Source of the DNA: Verticiella alkaliphila
GTDB taxonomy: Bacteria > Pseudomonadota > Gammaproteobacteria > Burkholderiales > Burkholderiaceae_B
Length of the DNA: 64,000 bases
NCBI RefSeq assembly: GCF_018904615.1
Contig: NZ_JADCNH010000012.1
Span: 1 to 64,000, forward strand
Direction of reading: 5' to 3'
Shown: piece by piece, positions 8,901-17,259 of the stretch
Layout: the number at the start of each line of letters is the position of its first letter
How positions within the stretch are numbered: position 1 is the stretch's first letter
Translations under genes and position numbers: made by a program
The notes under the pieces: generated by a model
What the model was told of the DNA's origin: nothing
Databases searched by the model: none
Seen by the model: the letters and a program-made list of their open reading frames with translations, nothing else

Positions 8901-10118
8901 TTACAGCCTCATGCGCGGGGGCATGCGGGCGGGCTGATTGCCGCCGGCGCCTGCCGGACGTGCGCCCGGCCCGATCACCACGCGCTCGCCCGGCTCCAGA
9001 CCGGACAGCACCTGCGCATTGATGTTGTTGTTGATGCCCACCTGCACCTCGCGCGGCTGGGGCACGCCCTGGTCATCCAGCACGCGCACCATCGACGTGC
9101 CAGGCTTGTTGCCCGGGCGCACGGCGGCGCTCGGTACGATCACGGCATCCTTGGCGCTATCGAGCACGATGTTGACCTGCGCCGTCATGGAGATGCGCAG
9201 CGTGCCGTCCGGGTTGGGGACGTCGAAGAGGCCGTTGTAGTAGATGGCCGAGCTCGACGAGCTGCTCGAGGAGCTGCCCTGCGAGGTGCTGGATTCCGTG
9301 GCGATCGACTCGGGGGCGGGCTCGACCGAGCGCAGCTTGGCGTAATAGCGCTTGTCGGGCTGGCCGAGGATGGTGAAGTACACCTCTTGTCCGGGCTTGA
9401 CGCGCACCACGTCCGCCTCGGAGATCTGCGCCTTCACGGTGAGCGTGTCCAGGCGTGCGAGCTTGAGGATGGTGGGGGCCTGCTGGTTCGCGTTCAGGGT
9501 CTGGCCTTCCTGCGCGATCAGCGCCACCACGGTGCCGTCCATGGGGGCGAGAATGCGCGTGTAGCCGAGATTCACCTTGGCCGTGTCGACGGCGATCTCT
9601 GCCTGCGCGAGTTGCGCGTCGAGTGCGGCGATCTGGGCGCGCACGGTGCCGAGGGTGGCTTCGGCGGCCTCGTATTCCTGGCGCGAGCTCGCGTCGATGG
9701 CAAGCAGCTGCTTCTGCCGCGCGAACTCGAGCTCGGCCTGTTTGCGCGAGGCGACCTGCGCCGCGCGCTGGGCGCGCACCGTGCGCATCTGCGCCTCGGT
9801 GTTGCGCACCGTGTTCTGCTGGGTGAGCGAATCGATCTCGGCGAGCTCCTGTCCTTGCTTGACCTCGTCACCCAGCTCCACCTTCAGCGTGCGCAACTGG
9901 CCGGACACCTGGGCGCCCACGCTGACGAGGCGCAGCGCCTCCAGCGTGCCGGTGGCAAGCACCGTGTTTTCGATATTGCCGCGGGTGGCTTCGGCGGTGA
10001 CGGGCGCGGGCGGCGGTGCGGGCGGAAAGAACAGGACCTTGACCACGACGGCCACGGCCACGAGGATGGCCAGGATCAGGAGGGTCCGAACCACGCGGTT
10101 CTTCTTCGTGGGTTTCAT
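8901..10118 (-). CDS. macA: MacA-type periplasmic adaptor (membrane fusion protein)
   Basis: A 405-residue adaptor with one N-terminal membrane anchor (VVRTLLILAILVAVAVVVK), a biotinyl-lipoyl-like half motif near 55-75, a long alpha-helical hairpin rich in Q/A/E (about 95-175), the second lipoyl half (YTRILAPMDGTVVALIAQEGQTL) and the beta-barrel and membrane-proximal domains. A serine-rich run (about nine consecutive Ser) before AIYYNGLFDV is common in MacA proteins. The ATG at 10118 is chosen because it starts the anchor; upstream in-frame sequence is not adaptor-like. It forms an operon with macB, only three bases away. Confidence 0.93.
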   Translation of the reverse strand: MKPTKKNRVVRTLLILAILVAVAVVVKVLFFPPAPPPAPVTAEATRGNIENTVLATGTLEALRLVSVGAQVSGQLRTLKVELGDEVKQGQELAEIDSLTQQNTVRNTEAQMRTVRAQRAAQVASRKQAELEFARQKQLLAIDASSRQEYEAAEATLGTVRAQIAALDAQLAQAEIAVDTAKVNLGYTRILAPMDGTVVALIAQEGQTLNANQQAPTILKLARLDTLTVKAQISEADVVRVKPGQEVYFTILGQPDKRYYAKLRSVEPAPESIATESSTSQGSSSSSSSSSAIYYNGLFDVPNPDGTLRISMTAQVNIVLDSAKDAVIVPSAAVRPGNKPGTSMVRVLDDQGVPQPREVQVGINNNINAQVLSGLEPGERVVIGPGARPAGAGGNQPARMPPRMRL

Positions 10119-10223
10119 GCTCAGGCGACAGGAGGCGGGCGGAAAAGACAAACCGGCGGGCACGAGGGCCCGCCGGGCATGGCCGCCGGGGTGAAGCAAC
10201 CGGCGGGCCAGACCGCACTATAG

Positions 10224-10251
10224 AGGAGGACGGGCGTCAGGCCGTCCTCCT
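10224..10251. terminator. Hairpin between the Spy-like gene and macA
   Basis: Arms AGGAGGACGG (10224-10233) and CCGTCCTCCT (10242-10251) with an 8-base loop follow the stop of the Spy-like gene by a few bases. It probably separates or attenuates transcription from spy into macAB. Confidence 0.5.
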
Positions 10252-10254
10252 GCA

Positions 10255-10920
10255 TCAGCGGGCTGCAGGGGCAGGGGGCGGCGCGTCGGTGGCGGCGGGC
10301 GCAGGCGGAGCACCCGCCGTGCCGGCACGGCGTTCGCCGCCCCGTTCGCCGCGCTCGGCGCGGGCTTCGCGACGCTCCTCGCGGCGCTGCTCCCAGCGCG
10401 CCTCGGCTTCCTTGCGGCGCGTCTCGAGCGTAGTGCGCTGCTCGGGGGTCAGCACGGCAAGGATGTCGTGCTCGGTCTTGGCGCGCAGCACGGCGGCCTT
10501 GGACTGGGCGGCAGCGCCGGCGTCGGCGATCTGCTTGGCACGCGCCTCGTCGAAGTTCGTGCCGTTGGCGAGTTCGCGCAGCTCCTTGCGGGCGTTCATC
10601 GAGGCCTTCATGGCCTCACGCATCTCGGGTGCCGCGGCATGACGCAGGGCAAACACCTTGTCCTTCTGGGCCTCGGTCAGCTCGATGCCATGCAGCAGGC
10701 GGTCGCCACGCGGGCCGTGGTGCATGCCGGGGCCGCCGGGGCCACCCGGGCGATGGGCGTGCGGGCCGGGGGGCGGCGCATCCGGGCGCGGCGTGGCTGC
10801 GGTGGTGGAGACGGATTCGTTGATCGTGGCGGTGGGAGCCTGCTGGGCCAGCACGGGCGCGGCAAAGGCAGCCACCAGGGTGGACATGAGAGCGATGCGA
10901 GTGGCGCGATGGTGTTTCAT
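10255..10920 (-). CDS. Spy/CpxP-family periplasmic chaperone-like protein
   Basis: A 221-residue exported protein with a Sec signal peptide (to APVLAQ). A Pro/His/Gly-rich stretch (about 45-80) precedes an all-helical domain with two LTxxQ-type motifs, IELTEAQKDKV near 85 and VLTPEQRTTLE near 165. A tail very rich in Arg/Glu then Ala/Pro follows. Two LTxxQ motifs define the Spy/CpxP family, ATP-independent chaperones and stress sensors of the periplasm. A GGAGG lies 7 bases before the ATG at 10920. It sits between BaeSR-like regulators and MacAB; in E. coli spy is a BaeR target, so a shared envelope-stress role is a reasonable inference. The basic C-terminal tail is longer than in E. coli Spy and of unknown use. 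Confidence 0.85.
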   Translation of the reverse strand: MKHHRATRIALMSTLVAAFAAPVLAQQAPTATINESVSTTAATPRPDAPPPGPHAHRPGGPGGPGMHHGPRGDRLLHGIELTEAQKDKVFALRHAAAPEMREAMKASMNARKELRELANGTNFDEARAKQIADAGAAAQSKAAVLRAKTEHDILAVLTPEQRTTLETRRKEAEARWEQRREERREARAERGERGGERRAGTAGAPPAPAATDAPPPAPAAR

Positions 10921-11053
10921 GGGGCAACCTCCAGGGATTTCCGATCACGGTGGCCTGAGTGCCAGCCGATGGAACCCAGCTTACGCACCGAACCGGCAGG
11001 AAATCAGGCCGGAATGCGCAGGCAATGTGAAGACACGTGAGCGTTGGTCCGGT

Positions 11054-11725
11054 TCAGAGGTCCAGACGGTAGCCCACGCCGTAGATCGAGCGGATCGTCT
11101 CGCCGTCTCGTACCGCCTCGAGTTTGCGGCGCAGGTTCTTCACATGGCTGTCCACGGTGCGGTCCGTCACCACGCGGTGATCGTCGTAGAGGTGATCCAG
11201 GAGACGATCCCGCGAGAAGATCTGGCCCGGTGCGCTCGCCAGGGCCTTGAGCAGGCGGAATTCCACCGGGGTGAGATCCAGCGGCTTGCCATCGAGGCTG
11301 GCGCGATAGGCGCCGGCATCGATCTGCAGGGCGCCCAGGGACTCGGCGGCCGCGGCGCGACCCGGACCCGTACGGCGCAGCACAGCCTTGATGCGTGCCA
11401 CCACCTCGCGCGGACTGAAGGGCTTGCAGATGTAGTCGTCCGCGCCCAGTTCGAGGCCGAGCAGGCGATCGATCTCCTCGACCCGGGCCGTGAGCATGAC
11501 GACGGGCGTCTCGCGCGTGCGGCGCAGCTCCCGGCAGATGTCCAGCCCGTCGCGCCCCGGCAGCATGATGTCGAGCACGATGAGATCCGGCGATTCGCGC
11601 TCGATGGCCGGCAGGGCGGCCAGGCCATCGGCGACGTGGACCGTCTCGAAGCCTGCGGCCTGCAGGTAATCGACCAGCAGTGCCGCCAGCTTGGGTTCGT
11701 CTTCGACGATGAGGATACGGGGCAT
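11054..11725 (-). CDS. baeR: OmpR-family response regulator, BaeR-like
   Basis: 223 residues: receiver domain 1-120 (acidic pair ED near 8-9, phosphoacceptor in [11 protein letters not shown] at about residue 52, conserved K in [12 protein letters not shown]) and a winged-helix DNA-binding domain ([32 protein letters not shown]). The [21 protein letters not shown]-type signature (here [10 protein letters not shown]) is characteristic of BaeR, the regulator of envelope-stress and efflux genes. Its gene lies 11 bases downstream of the cognate sensor kinase. The likely targets are the spy-like, macAB and outer-membrane-factor genes immediately downstream on the same strand. Confidence 0.9.
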   Translation of the reverse strand: MPRILIVEDEPKLAALLVDYLQAAGFETVHVADGLAALPAIERESPDLIVLDIMLPGRDGLDICRELRRTRETPVVMLTARVEEIDRLLGLELGADDYICKPFSPREVVARIKAVLRRTGPGRAAAAESLGALQIDAGAYRASLDGKPLDLTPVEFRLLKALASAPGQIFSRDRLLDHLYDDHRVVTDRTVDSHVKNLRRKLEAVRDGETIRSIYGVGYRLDL

Positions 11726-11736
11726 GGCAGTCTCGG

Positions 11737-13173
11737 TCAGGCGGGCGCCGTGCGCACGGGCGCAAGCGGCAAGGTGATGGCGATACGCACGCCGCCCAGG
11801 TTGGAGGGCAGCGCCTGGATCGTGCCACGGTGAGCTTCCACGATGCGTTGCACGATCGCAAGGCCTAGTCCTGCACCACCGCGCTCGCGGTTGCGCGAGG
11901 TCTCGGCGCGAAAGAGCCGGTCGAAGAGGCGCGGCAACAGATGCTCAGGCACGCCGGGGGCCGAATCCAGGATATCGATGGTCAGATGACCGGCGAGCGC
12001 GCGCAGCCGCACCTGGACCAGGCCGTCGGCATCCGTGTAGCGCAAGGCGTTCTCGAGCACGTTGTTGAAGAGTTGCGTGAGACGCTGCGGATCGGCCATC
12101 ACGGCGGGTACTGACTCGGGGGCGTCCACTGAGAGTCCGATGCCCTTGGCGGCGAGGCGGTCGTGGTACGGCCCGCAGGCGGCGCGCAGCAGGCCGGCGA
12201 CGTCGACCCGCGTCATGCGATAGCTCAGCGCGCCGATGTCGGCGAGCGAGAGCTCGTACAAGTCGTCGATGAGCTTGCTGAGCGTGGCCACCTCGGCCTG
12301 CAGCGATTCGAGCGAGGCGGGCGTCAGCGTGCGCACGCCATCCTGCAGGGCTTCGAGTTCGCCGCGCAATACCGCCAGCGGCGTGCGCAGCTCGTGCGAG
12401 ACGTCGGCCACCATGTCGCGGCGCAGTCGCTCGTTCTTCTCCAGCGTGAGGGCGAGATGGTTGAAGTCGCGCGCAAGCTGGCCAAGCTCGTCGCGGGTCT
12501 CGCCCGGCACGCGGGTGGCGTAATCGCCGGCGGCCAGGCGCTGGGTGGCGCGGCCCAGCCGGCGCACGGGCGCGAGCAGACCGCGGGCGAGCAGGACGCT
12601 CACCAGCGCGGCGAGCACCACGGAGAGCCCGCTGATGATCCAGGTTGCCTTCAGTTGCTGCGCGAGAAAGCGTTCGTCCAGCGCGTTGGGCGCCTGGCCG
12701 CGCGGCTGCACCACGAGCCAGCCCACAGTCTGCCCGCCCACGTCCACGGGGTAGCGCGGCGAGGCGGCGTCCTGGCGGCCGAGCGGCTCGCCGGCCACGA
12801 GCGTGCCATCGGTATCGACCAGATAGAAGGGCGGCGGAGGCGTGTAGCGAGGCGGCGGGCCGGGGCGTGGGCCCGGGCCGGGCCCGGGACCGGTATGCGG
12901 GCCGGGTGGCACCGCGTTGGGATCCGGCATCGAGCGCAGGATGCGCGCCCAGCGGCGCGGCTCGGCACGCAGCGCGCGCCAGTCACCCGATTCCTGGTAG
13001 ATGTCGGCCAGCACGTCGCTCAGCATATCGGCGCGGCGCTCCTCGCGTTCGCGCACGTAGCTCTCGAAGCCCGATTCGAAACTCCAGCGCACGGCGATGC
13101 CCATGGCAATGGCCACGGCGATGCAGGTGGCGAGGATCGCGAGGAACAGCTTGGAGGTGATGCCGAAACGCAT
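11737..13173 (-). CDS. baeS: Sensor histidine kinase, BaeS-like
   Basis: 478 residues. A transmembrane helix (about 9-30) is followed by a periplasmic sensor region of roughly 150 residues with a striking Gly-Pro-Arg-rich repeat (about 93-115). A second helix (about 180-200), a HAMP domain, HisKA with [11 protein letters not shown] and a HATPase domain with the N box ([12 protein letters not shown]), DSAPGVP and GAGLGLAIV complete it. The N-terminal start ([10 protein letters not shown]) and cytoplasmic part match BaeS. It would autophosphorylate in response to envelope damage and pass phosphate to the BaeR-like regulator encoded next to it. The proline-rich periplasmic insert is longer than in E. 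coli and may change what is sensed. Confidence 0.9.
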   Translation of the reverse strand: MRFGITSKLFLAILATCIAVAIAMGIAVRWSFESGFESYVREREERRADMLSDVLADIYQESGDWRALRAEPRRWARILRSMPDPNAVPPGPHTGPGPGPGPRPGPPPRYTPPPPFYLVDTDGTLVAGEPLGRQDAASPRYPVDVGGQTVGWLVVQPRGQAPNALDERFLAQQLKATWIISGLSVVLAALVSVLLARGLLAPVRRLGRATQRLAAGDYATRVPGETRDELGQLARDFNHLALTLEKNERLRRDMVADVSHELRTPLAVLRGELEALQDGVRTLTPASLESLQAEVATLSKLIDDLYELSLADIGALSYRMTRVDVAGLLRAACGPYHDRLAAKGIGLSVDAPESVPAVMADPQRLTQLFNNVLENALRYTDADGLVQVRLRALAGHLTIDILDSAPGVPEHLLPRLFDRLFRAETSRNRERGGAGLGLAIVQRIVEAHRGTIQALPSNLGGVRIAITLPLAPVRTAPA

Positions 13174-13376
13174 GGCCAGACCAGGGCGCCTTCAACACAA
13201 TGGCGCAGTGTTCCACGGGCGCGCGCCAGGGCGCAAGGCGCGCGCGCCGGGCTTCACAAAGTCTTCGCAATTGTGGCGGCGGCTGTCGGGCGGCCTGCGG
13301 CAATCCTCGTGGCGCAGTCCATCCCGTCGCTAGTCTCTATGATGGAGGCCTCGAACAGCAAAGTGGCGGAGGCAGC

Positions 13377-14171
13377 GTGCTCAGACTCGATGGAAAGGTG
13401 GCCCTGGTGACAGGGTGTGGTTCGGTGGCCGAAGGCTGGGGCAACGGGCGCGCGACCGCGGCCCTGCTGGCTCGACAGGGCGCACAGGTCTATGGTTCGG
13501 ATCTGCACCTGGCTCACGCGCAGCGCACGCGCGACGTGATCGCCGAGGAGGGGAATGAGATCCACGTGGTCGCATGCGATGCCACGGATGGCGAGCAGGT
13601 GCGCGCCATGGTGGCCGACTGCCTCGCGCTGTACGGCCGCATCGACGTGCTCGTGAACAACGTCGGGCTCTCGCAGCCCGGCGGGCCGGTGGACATGGAC
13701 GAGGCCGTGTGGGATGCGCAGCTCGAGGTCAATCTGAAGAGCGCCTTTCTCACGTGCAAGCACGTCATCCCCGTCATGCAGCGTCAGGGCGGCGGCAGCA
13801 TCGTCAACGTGTCGTCCGTGGCGGGCCTGCGCTACATCGGCAAGCCTCAGGTCGCCTATGCGGCCGCGAAGGCCGCCTTGATGCAGTTCACGGCCACGAC
13901 GGCCGTGATCCACGCCGCCGAGGGCATCCGTCTCAATTGCGTGGTGCCAGGCTTGATGCACACGCCGCTCATCGACGGGCTCGCCGCCAAGTACGCCCAA
14001 GGCGACACCGCGGGCTTCATCGCGCATCGGCAGAAGCAGGTGCCGATGCAGCACATGGGCGATGGCTGGGACACCGCCCACGCCGCCCTGTTTCTCGCCG
14101 CAGACGAAAGCCGGTACATCACCGGCACCCATCTCGTCGTCGATGGGGGCCTTGTCGTCGCGACGCGCTGA
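13377..14171 (+). CDS. Short-chain dehydrogenase/reductase
   Basis: A 264-residue classical SDR. The cofactor motif is TGCGSVAEGWGNG (TGxxx(x)GxG type, with a longer loop), the NNVG motif follows at about residue 88, and the catalytic Ser (NVSSVAG) and YAAAK triad pair are present. The C-terminus ends in TGTHLVVDGG, typical of NAD(P)-dependent alcohol or 3-oxoacyl reductases. No ATG is available at the natural N-terminus; GTG at 13377 is chosen because GGAGG lies five bases before it and it begins directly before the Rossmann strand (LDGKVALVTG). It is followed after 69 bases by the AhpD-fold gene on the same strand. The substrate is unknown. Confidence 0.88.
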   Translation: MLRLDGKVALVTGCGSVAEGWGNGRATAALLARQGAQVYGSDLHLAHAQRTRDVIAEEGNEIHVVACDATDGEQVRAMVADCLALYGRIDVLVNNVGLSQPGGPVDMDEAVWDAQLEVNLKSAFLTCKHVIPVMQRQGGGSIVNVSSVAGLRYIGKPQVAYAAAKAALMQFTATTAVIHAAEGIRLNCVVPGLMHTPLIDGLAAKYAQGDTAGFIAHRQKQVPMQHMGDGWDTAHAALFLAADESRYITGTHLVVDGGLVVATR

Positions 14172-14240
14172 GGCACCGTCACCGGGGTCCCGTCATATTC
14201 GTGCGACCATCATCAACCCATGAACAAGGAGTCTGTTTCC

Positions 14241-14771
14241 ATGGCCCGACTTCCCTACGCGGATGTGTCCCGACCGGAGGTGAAAGCCCTCGCGGACCGC
14301 ATCGTGGCTGAACGTGGCAGCGTGCTGCATCTGTATCAGATGCTGATGCACAGTCCGCCTGTCGCGCAAGGATGGCTGACGTATCTCACCGCGATCCGGC
14401 AGCAGAGCACGCTGCCGGGGGACTTGCGCGAGCTCGTCATCATGCGCGTGGCCGTCATCAACGGCGCACCTTACGAAGCGGAGCAGCATGCGCCGATCGC
14501 GTTGCGCGAAGGCATCACGCAGGCGCAGCTGGACGATCTGGCCCAGTGGAGCGACAGCCCGCACTTCAACGACACCGAGCGCGCCGTGCTGGCGTACACC
14601 GATGCCATGACCCGCCACGTGCAGGTCGAGGCCTCGGTGTTCGCGGCGATCCGTGAGCGCTTCTCGCCCCAGCACGTCGTGGAGCTCACGGCCACGGTGG
14701 CGGCCTACAACATGGTGTCGCGGTTTCTCGAAGCCCTGGACATCCACGCCCAGGGCTCCGTCGCACCGTAG
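14241..14771 (+). CDS. Carboxymuconolactone decarboxylase/AhpD-fold protein
   Basis: A 176-residue all-helical protein of the carboxymuconolactone decarboxylase family. The core segment (LRELVIMRVAVINGAPYEAEQH near residues 60-82) aligns with the family, but both cysteines of the AhpD-type CxxC site are absent (NGAPYEAEQH instead), so it should not be a thiol peroxidase. Such Cys-less members are common next to oxidoreductases in Burkholderiales and have no settled function. ATG 14241 is preferred over 14220 because AAGGAG lies about nine bases before it, inside the longer frame. It is probably co-transcribed with the upstream SDR. Confidence 0.85.
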   Translation: MARLPYADVSRPEVKALADRIVAERGSVLHLYQMLMHSPPVAQGWLTYLTAIRQQSTLPGDLRELVIMRVAVINGAPYEAEQHAPIALREGITQAQLDDLAQWSDSPHFNDTERAVLAYTDAMTRHVQVEASVFAAIRERFSPQHVVELTATVAAYNMVSRFLEALDIHAQGSVAP

Positions 14772-14782
14772 TCCTCGCGGGC

Positions 14783-15760
14783 TCAGGCGCGCAGCAGGAT
14801 CTTGCCCTTGCGGCCTGGCTGCAGGCTGGCGGCAGCCGCCTTGTCGGCGTCCGCGAGGTCGAAGATGCCCTCAACGGGCAGCGTGAGCTCGCCCTTCGCC
14901 ACGAGTTGCACCAGCTCGCCGATGAGCGCGGTGCGCTTGTCGGCCGGCATCGCCGCGCTCACCTTCGAGCCCCAGAAGCCCTTGATCGTGATCTGCTTGA
15001 AGATGACGTCACCCGAGGGGACCACCATGGGATCGCCGCCCATGCTGCCGAAGGACACGAGCAATCCATCCTCGCCCAGCAAGGCGAGCAGGTCGCGAGC
15101 CGCCTCGCCGCCGATGGAATCCACCGCGGCCTTGATCGGGGCGTCGCCCGCGATGGCGCGCACCTTGTCCTGCCAGCCCGCTTGTGCGGTGGACACGGCG
15201 TTCTCGATGCCGAGGGCCTTGAGTTCGGCCACGCCCGCGTCGCGGCGCACCAGATTGATCGTGTGCACACCGCGGCTGCGCGCCAGCATGGCGAGCGTCT
15301 TGCCCACGGCACCATTGGCGGTGTTCTGCAGCACCCAGTCGCCCTTCTCGACGTTCAGGAAATCCAGCAGCGAAATGGCGCTGAAGGGCATGGCGATGAG
15401 TTGCGCGGCGGCCTCGTCGGGGATGCTGTCCGGCACGGGCAGGAGGCCCTTGGCCGATACGACGAAGTACTCTGCCCACGAGCCGCGCGCTGACGCCACC
15501 GCCACGCGCTGACCGATCGTGACGCCGGTGACGCCGTCGCCCAGGGCATCGATGGTGCCCACGGCTTCGCTGCCACCGATGGCCGGCAGCTCGGGCTTGT
15601 AGCCGTAGTTGCCGCGCACGGTCCAGAGATCGTGGTTGTGGATCGGTGCGAGCCGCATCTTGATGCGGACTTGGCCCGGGCCCGGTTCAGGCATGGGGCG
15701 ATCGGCCAGGGTGAGGACGTCGGCCGGTTCACCGAAGGTGGTGTGGATGGCGCTGCGCAT
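14783..15760 (-). CDS. Zinc-type MDR oxidoreductase, quinone/enoyl reductase-like
   Basis: A 325-residue medium-chain dehydrogenase/reductase. The N-terminal GroES-like domain carries HNHDLWTVRGNYGY and GGSEAVGTI; the Rossmann part has the NTANGAVGKTLAMLAR loop, which is the AxxGxxG nucleotide motif form seen in enoyl-thioester/quinone reductases without structural zinc cysteines. It resembles the 2-enoyl reductase/quinone oxidoreductase branch, which uses NADPH to reduce activated double bonds. AGGAG precedes the ATG at 15760. It is the third gene of a TetR / DJ-1 / oxidoreductase operon (29 bases after the DJ-1 gene), a context that suggests removal of reactive electrophiles. Confidence 0.87.
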   Translation of the reverse strand: MRSAIHTTFGEPADVLTLADRPMPEPGPGQVRIKMRLAPIHNHDLWTVRGNYGYKPELPAIGGSEAVGTIDALGDGVTGVTIGQRVAVASARGSWAEYFVVSAKGLLPVPDSIPDEAAAQLIAMPFSAISLLDFLNVEKGDWVLQNTANGAVGKTLAMLARSRGVHTINLVRRDAGVAELKALGIENAVSTAQAGWQDKVRAIAGDAPIKAAVDSIGGEAARDLLALLGEDGLLVSFGSMGGDPMVVPSGDVIFKQITIKGFWGSKVSAAMPADKRTALIGELVQLVAKGELTLPVEGIFDLADADKAAAASLQPGRKGKILLRA

Positions 15761-15788
15761 GCGGTGTACTCCTGTGGGGTCGGGCGGG

Positions 15789-16469
15789 TCAGGCGAGCTG
15801 GCTGAGCAGCGCGCGGGCAGTGGCTTCGGAACTGGCCGGGTTCTGGCCGGTGACCAGGCGGCCATCGGTGACGGTGAAGGGCTGCCAGTCGCCGCCCTTC
15901 TGGTAATCGCCGCCCTGCTGCTTGAAGACGTCCTCGAGGAGGAAGGGCACGACGTCGGTCAGACCCACCCCGGCTTCTTCTGCGTTGGAGAAGCCCGTGA
16001 CGCGGCGGCCGGCAACGAACGGCTTGCCATCAACCGTCTTGACGTTCTTCAGCGCGCCCGGCGCATGACAGACCAGGCCGAGCGGCTTGCCGGCGGCAGC
16101 GGTGGCGGTGATCAGGGCGATCGAAGCCGTGTCCTCGGCCAGATCCCACAGCGGGCCGTGGCCGCCCGGGTAGAAGACGGCGTCGAAGGCGGCGGCATCC
16201 ACCTGCGCGAGCGGCACCGTGCTGGCCAGCGCCTGCTGGGCCTGCGCGTCCTCGCGAAAGCGTCGCGTGGCGTCCGTCTGGGCGTCGGGCGCGTCGCTCT
16301 TCGGGTCCAGCGGCGGCTGCCCGCCGGCAGGCGAGGCGAGCGTCACGTCGGCGCCCGCGTCCTTGAAGACATAGTAGGGCGCTGCGAATTCTTCCAGCCA
16401 GAAGCCGGTCTTCTTGCCCGTGTCGCCCAGGCGGTCATGCGAGGTCAGTACCATCAGGATCTTGTGCAT
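15789..16469 (-). CDS. DJ-1/PfpI-family type 1 glutamine amidotransferase-like protein (Hsp31-like)
   Basis: 226 residues of the DJ-1/ThiJ/PfpI superfamily, Hsp31-like class. The nucleophile elbow is GLVCHAPGAL with Cys at about residue 134, the YPGGHGPLWDL loop typical of the Hsp31 group lies upstream, and an N-terminal LTSHDRLGDTGKKTG segment carries the partner acidic region. Members act as glyoxalase-III/deglycase-type enzymes or chaperones in carbonyl stress; which activity applies here is unknown. GGAG precedes the ATG at 16469. Its gene lies 16 bases downstream of the TetR regulator and 28 bases upstream of the MDR reductase, forming one operon. Confidence 0.9.
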   Translation of the reverse strand: MHKILMVLTSHDRLGDTGKKTGFWLEEFAAPYYVFKDAGADVTLASPAGGQPPLDPKSDAPDAQTDATRRFREDAQAQQALASTVPLAQVDAAAFDAVFYPGGHGPLWDLAEDTASIALITATAAAGKPLGLVCHAPGALKNVKTVDGKPFVAGRRVTGFSNAEEAGVGLTDVVPFLLEDVFKQQGGDYQKGGDWQPFTVTDGRLVTGQNPASSEATARALLSQLA

Positions 16470-16485
16470 CGACGTTCTCCAGAGA

Positions 16486-17112
16486 TCATTGCAGGGACGC
16501 GGGCACCGCGGCATCCGTGCCGCAGGCCAGCAGGTGTTCTGTGGCGGACAGCGCCTGCCGCAACGGGGCGGGATCGCGCCCGAGCTTGGCCAGCAGCGCC
16601 GCGCCCAGCCACATCTGATACAGCAGGCGGGCCACGGCCAGCGCAGGTGCGCCCGGAGGAATCGACCCGTCGGCGCGCCCGGCATCGATGAGGCGGGCGA
16701 GCCTGGCCAGGAGTCGCTGCACCCCGGCGTCCAGCACCTGCCGCATGTCCTCGGACAGGTCCGAGACTTCGGCCGCGAGCTTCACGACGAGACAGCCATC
16801 CACCCACGCTGCCCGCTCGGCATCCCCCAGCCACGCCGACCAGTAGCGCATCAGCAGCGTGCGGCCATCGTGGGGCGCAGGGGCAAGCAACGCCTCCAGC
16901 CGTCGGGCGTAGTCGTCCACATAGTGCTGCAGCAGGGCGCAGCCGTAGGCCTCCTTCGACGGAAAGTAGTGATAGAACGAGCCCTTGGGCACCCCGCAGG
17001 TCGTGAGGATTTCCTGCAGCCCCAGGCCCGAGAAGCCCTTGCGCAACACCAGCGCCCGACCCGTGTCGAGAATGTGCTCGCGCGTGGCTTCAGCCTTTTT
17101 CGTGAGTGTCAT
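16486..17112 (-). CDS. TetR-family repressor, AcuR/NemR-like
   Basis: A 208-residue repressor with an N-terminal helix-turn-helix (REHILDTGRALVLRKGFSGLG, then VPKGSFYHYFPSKEA) and an all-helical ligand domain containing cysteines (GCALL, DGCLVV, ACGTD). The recognition helix GSFYHYF is that of the NemR/AcuR group, which responds to electrophiles. It is the first gene of the operon with the DJ-1 and MDR genes. An inverted repeat of the NemR operator type lies 21-35 bases before its start, so autoregulation of the whole operon is expected. Confidence 0.9.
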   Translation of the reverse strand: MTLTKKAEATREHILDTGRALVLRKGFSGLGLQEILTTCGVPKGSFYHYFPSKEAYGCALLQHYVDDYARRLEALLAPAPHDGRTLLMRYWSAWLGDAERAAWVDGCLVVKLAAEVSDLSEDMRQVLDAGVQRLLARLARLIDAGRADGSIPPGAPALAVARLLYQMWLGAALLAKLGRDPAPLRQALSATEHLLACGTDAAVPASLQ

Positions 17113-17132
17113 GTGACCAGTCTAGGAAAAAA

Positions 17133-17147
17133 TAGACCGGTCGTCTA
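17133..17147 (-). promoter_or_regulatory. TetR/NemR-type operator
   Basis: TAGACCGGTCGTCTA has perfect TAGAC/GTCTA arms, overlaps a central GACCGGTC palindrome and lies 21 bases upstream of the tetR start. NemR- and AcuR-type operators share the TAGACC...GGTCTA pattern. Binding here would block the tetR-DJ-1-MDR operon. Confidence 0.65.
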
Positions 17148-17234
17148 GTTTCGGGGTGTGTCGCTGCGTATCGAGAGATCCAGCGAAGCGGCATCGGGAT
17201 CGCGGCCCGGCGCGGCCGGGGCAAGGCAGGGCGT

Positions 17235-17251
17235 GCGGGCCGGGGGCCCGC
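17235..17251 (-). terminator. GC hairpin downstream of dsbC
   Basis: Seven-base arms (17235-17241, 17245-17251) with a 3-base loop lie just past the dsbC stop. Very GC-rich with no T-run, so only a possible terminator. Confidence 0.35.
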
Positions 17252-17259
17252 GGTCAGCC

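Noticed and set aside
9243-9300. Simple-sequence contingency tract in macA
   Set aside because: It encodes the serine run common in MacA proteins, uses mixed Ser codons and is not a pure repeat likely to slip.
6816-10223. An 1135-codon open frame on the plus strand
   Set aside because: It is antisense to macB and macA, rich in His/Arg/Ala/Gly low complexity and without any domain; an effect of high GC at third positions.
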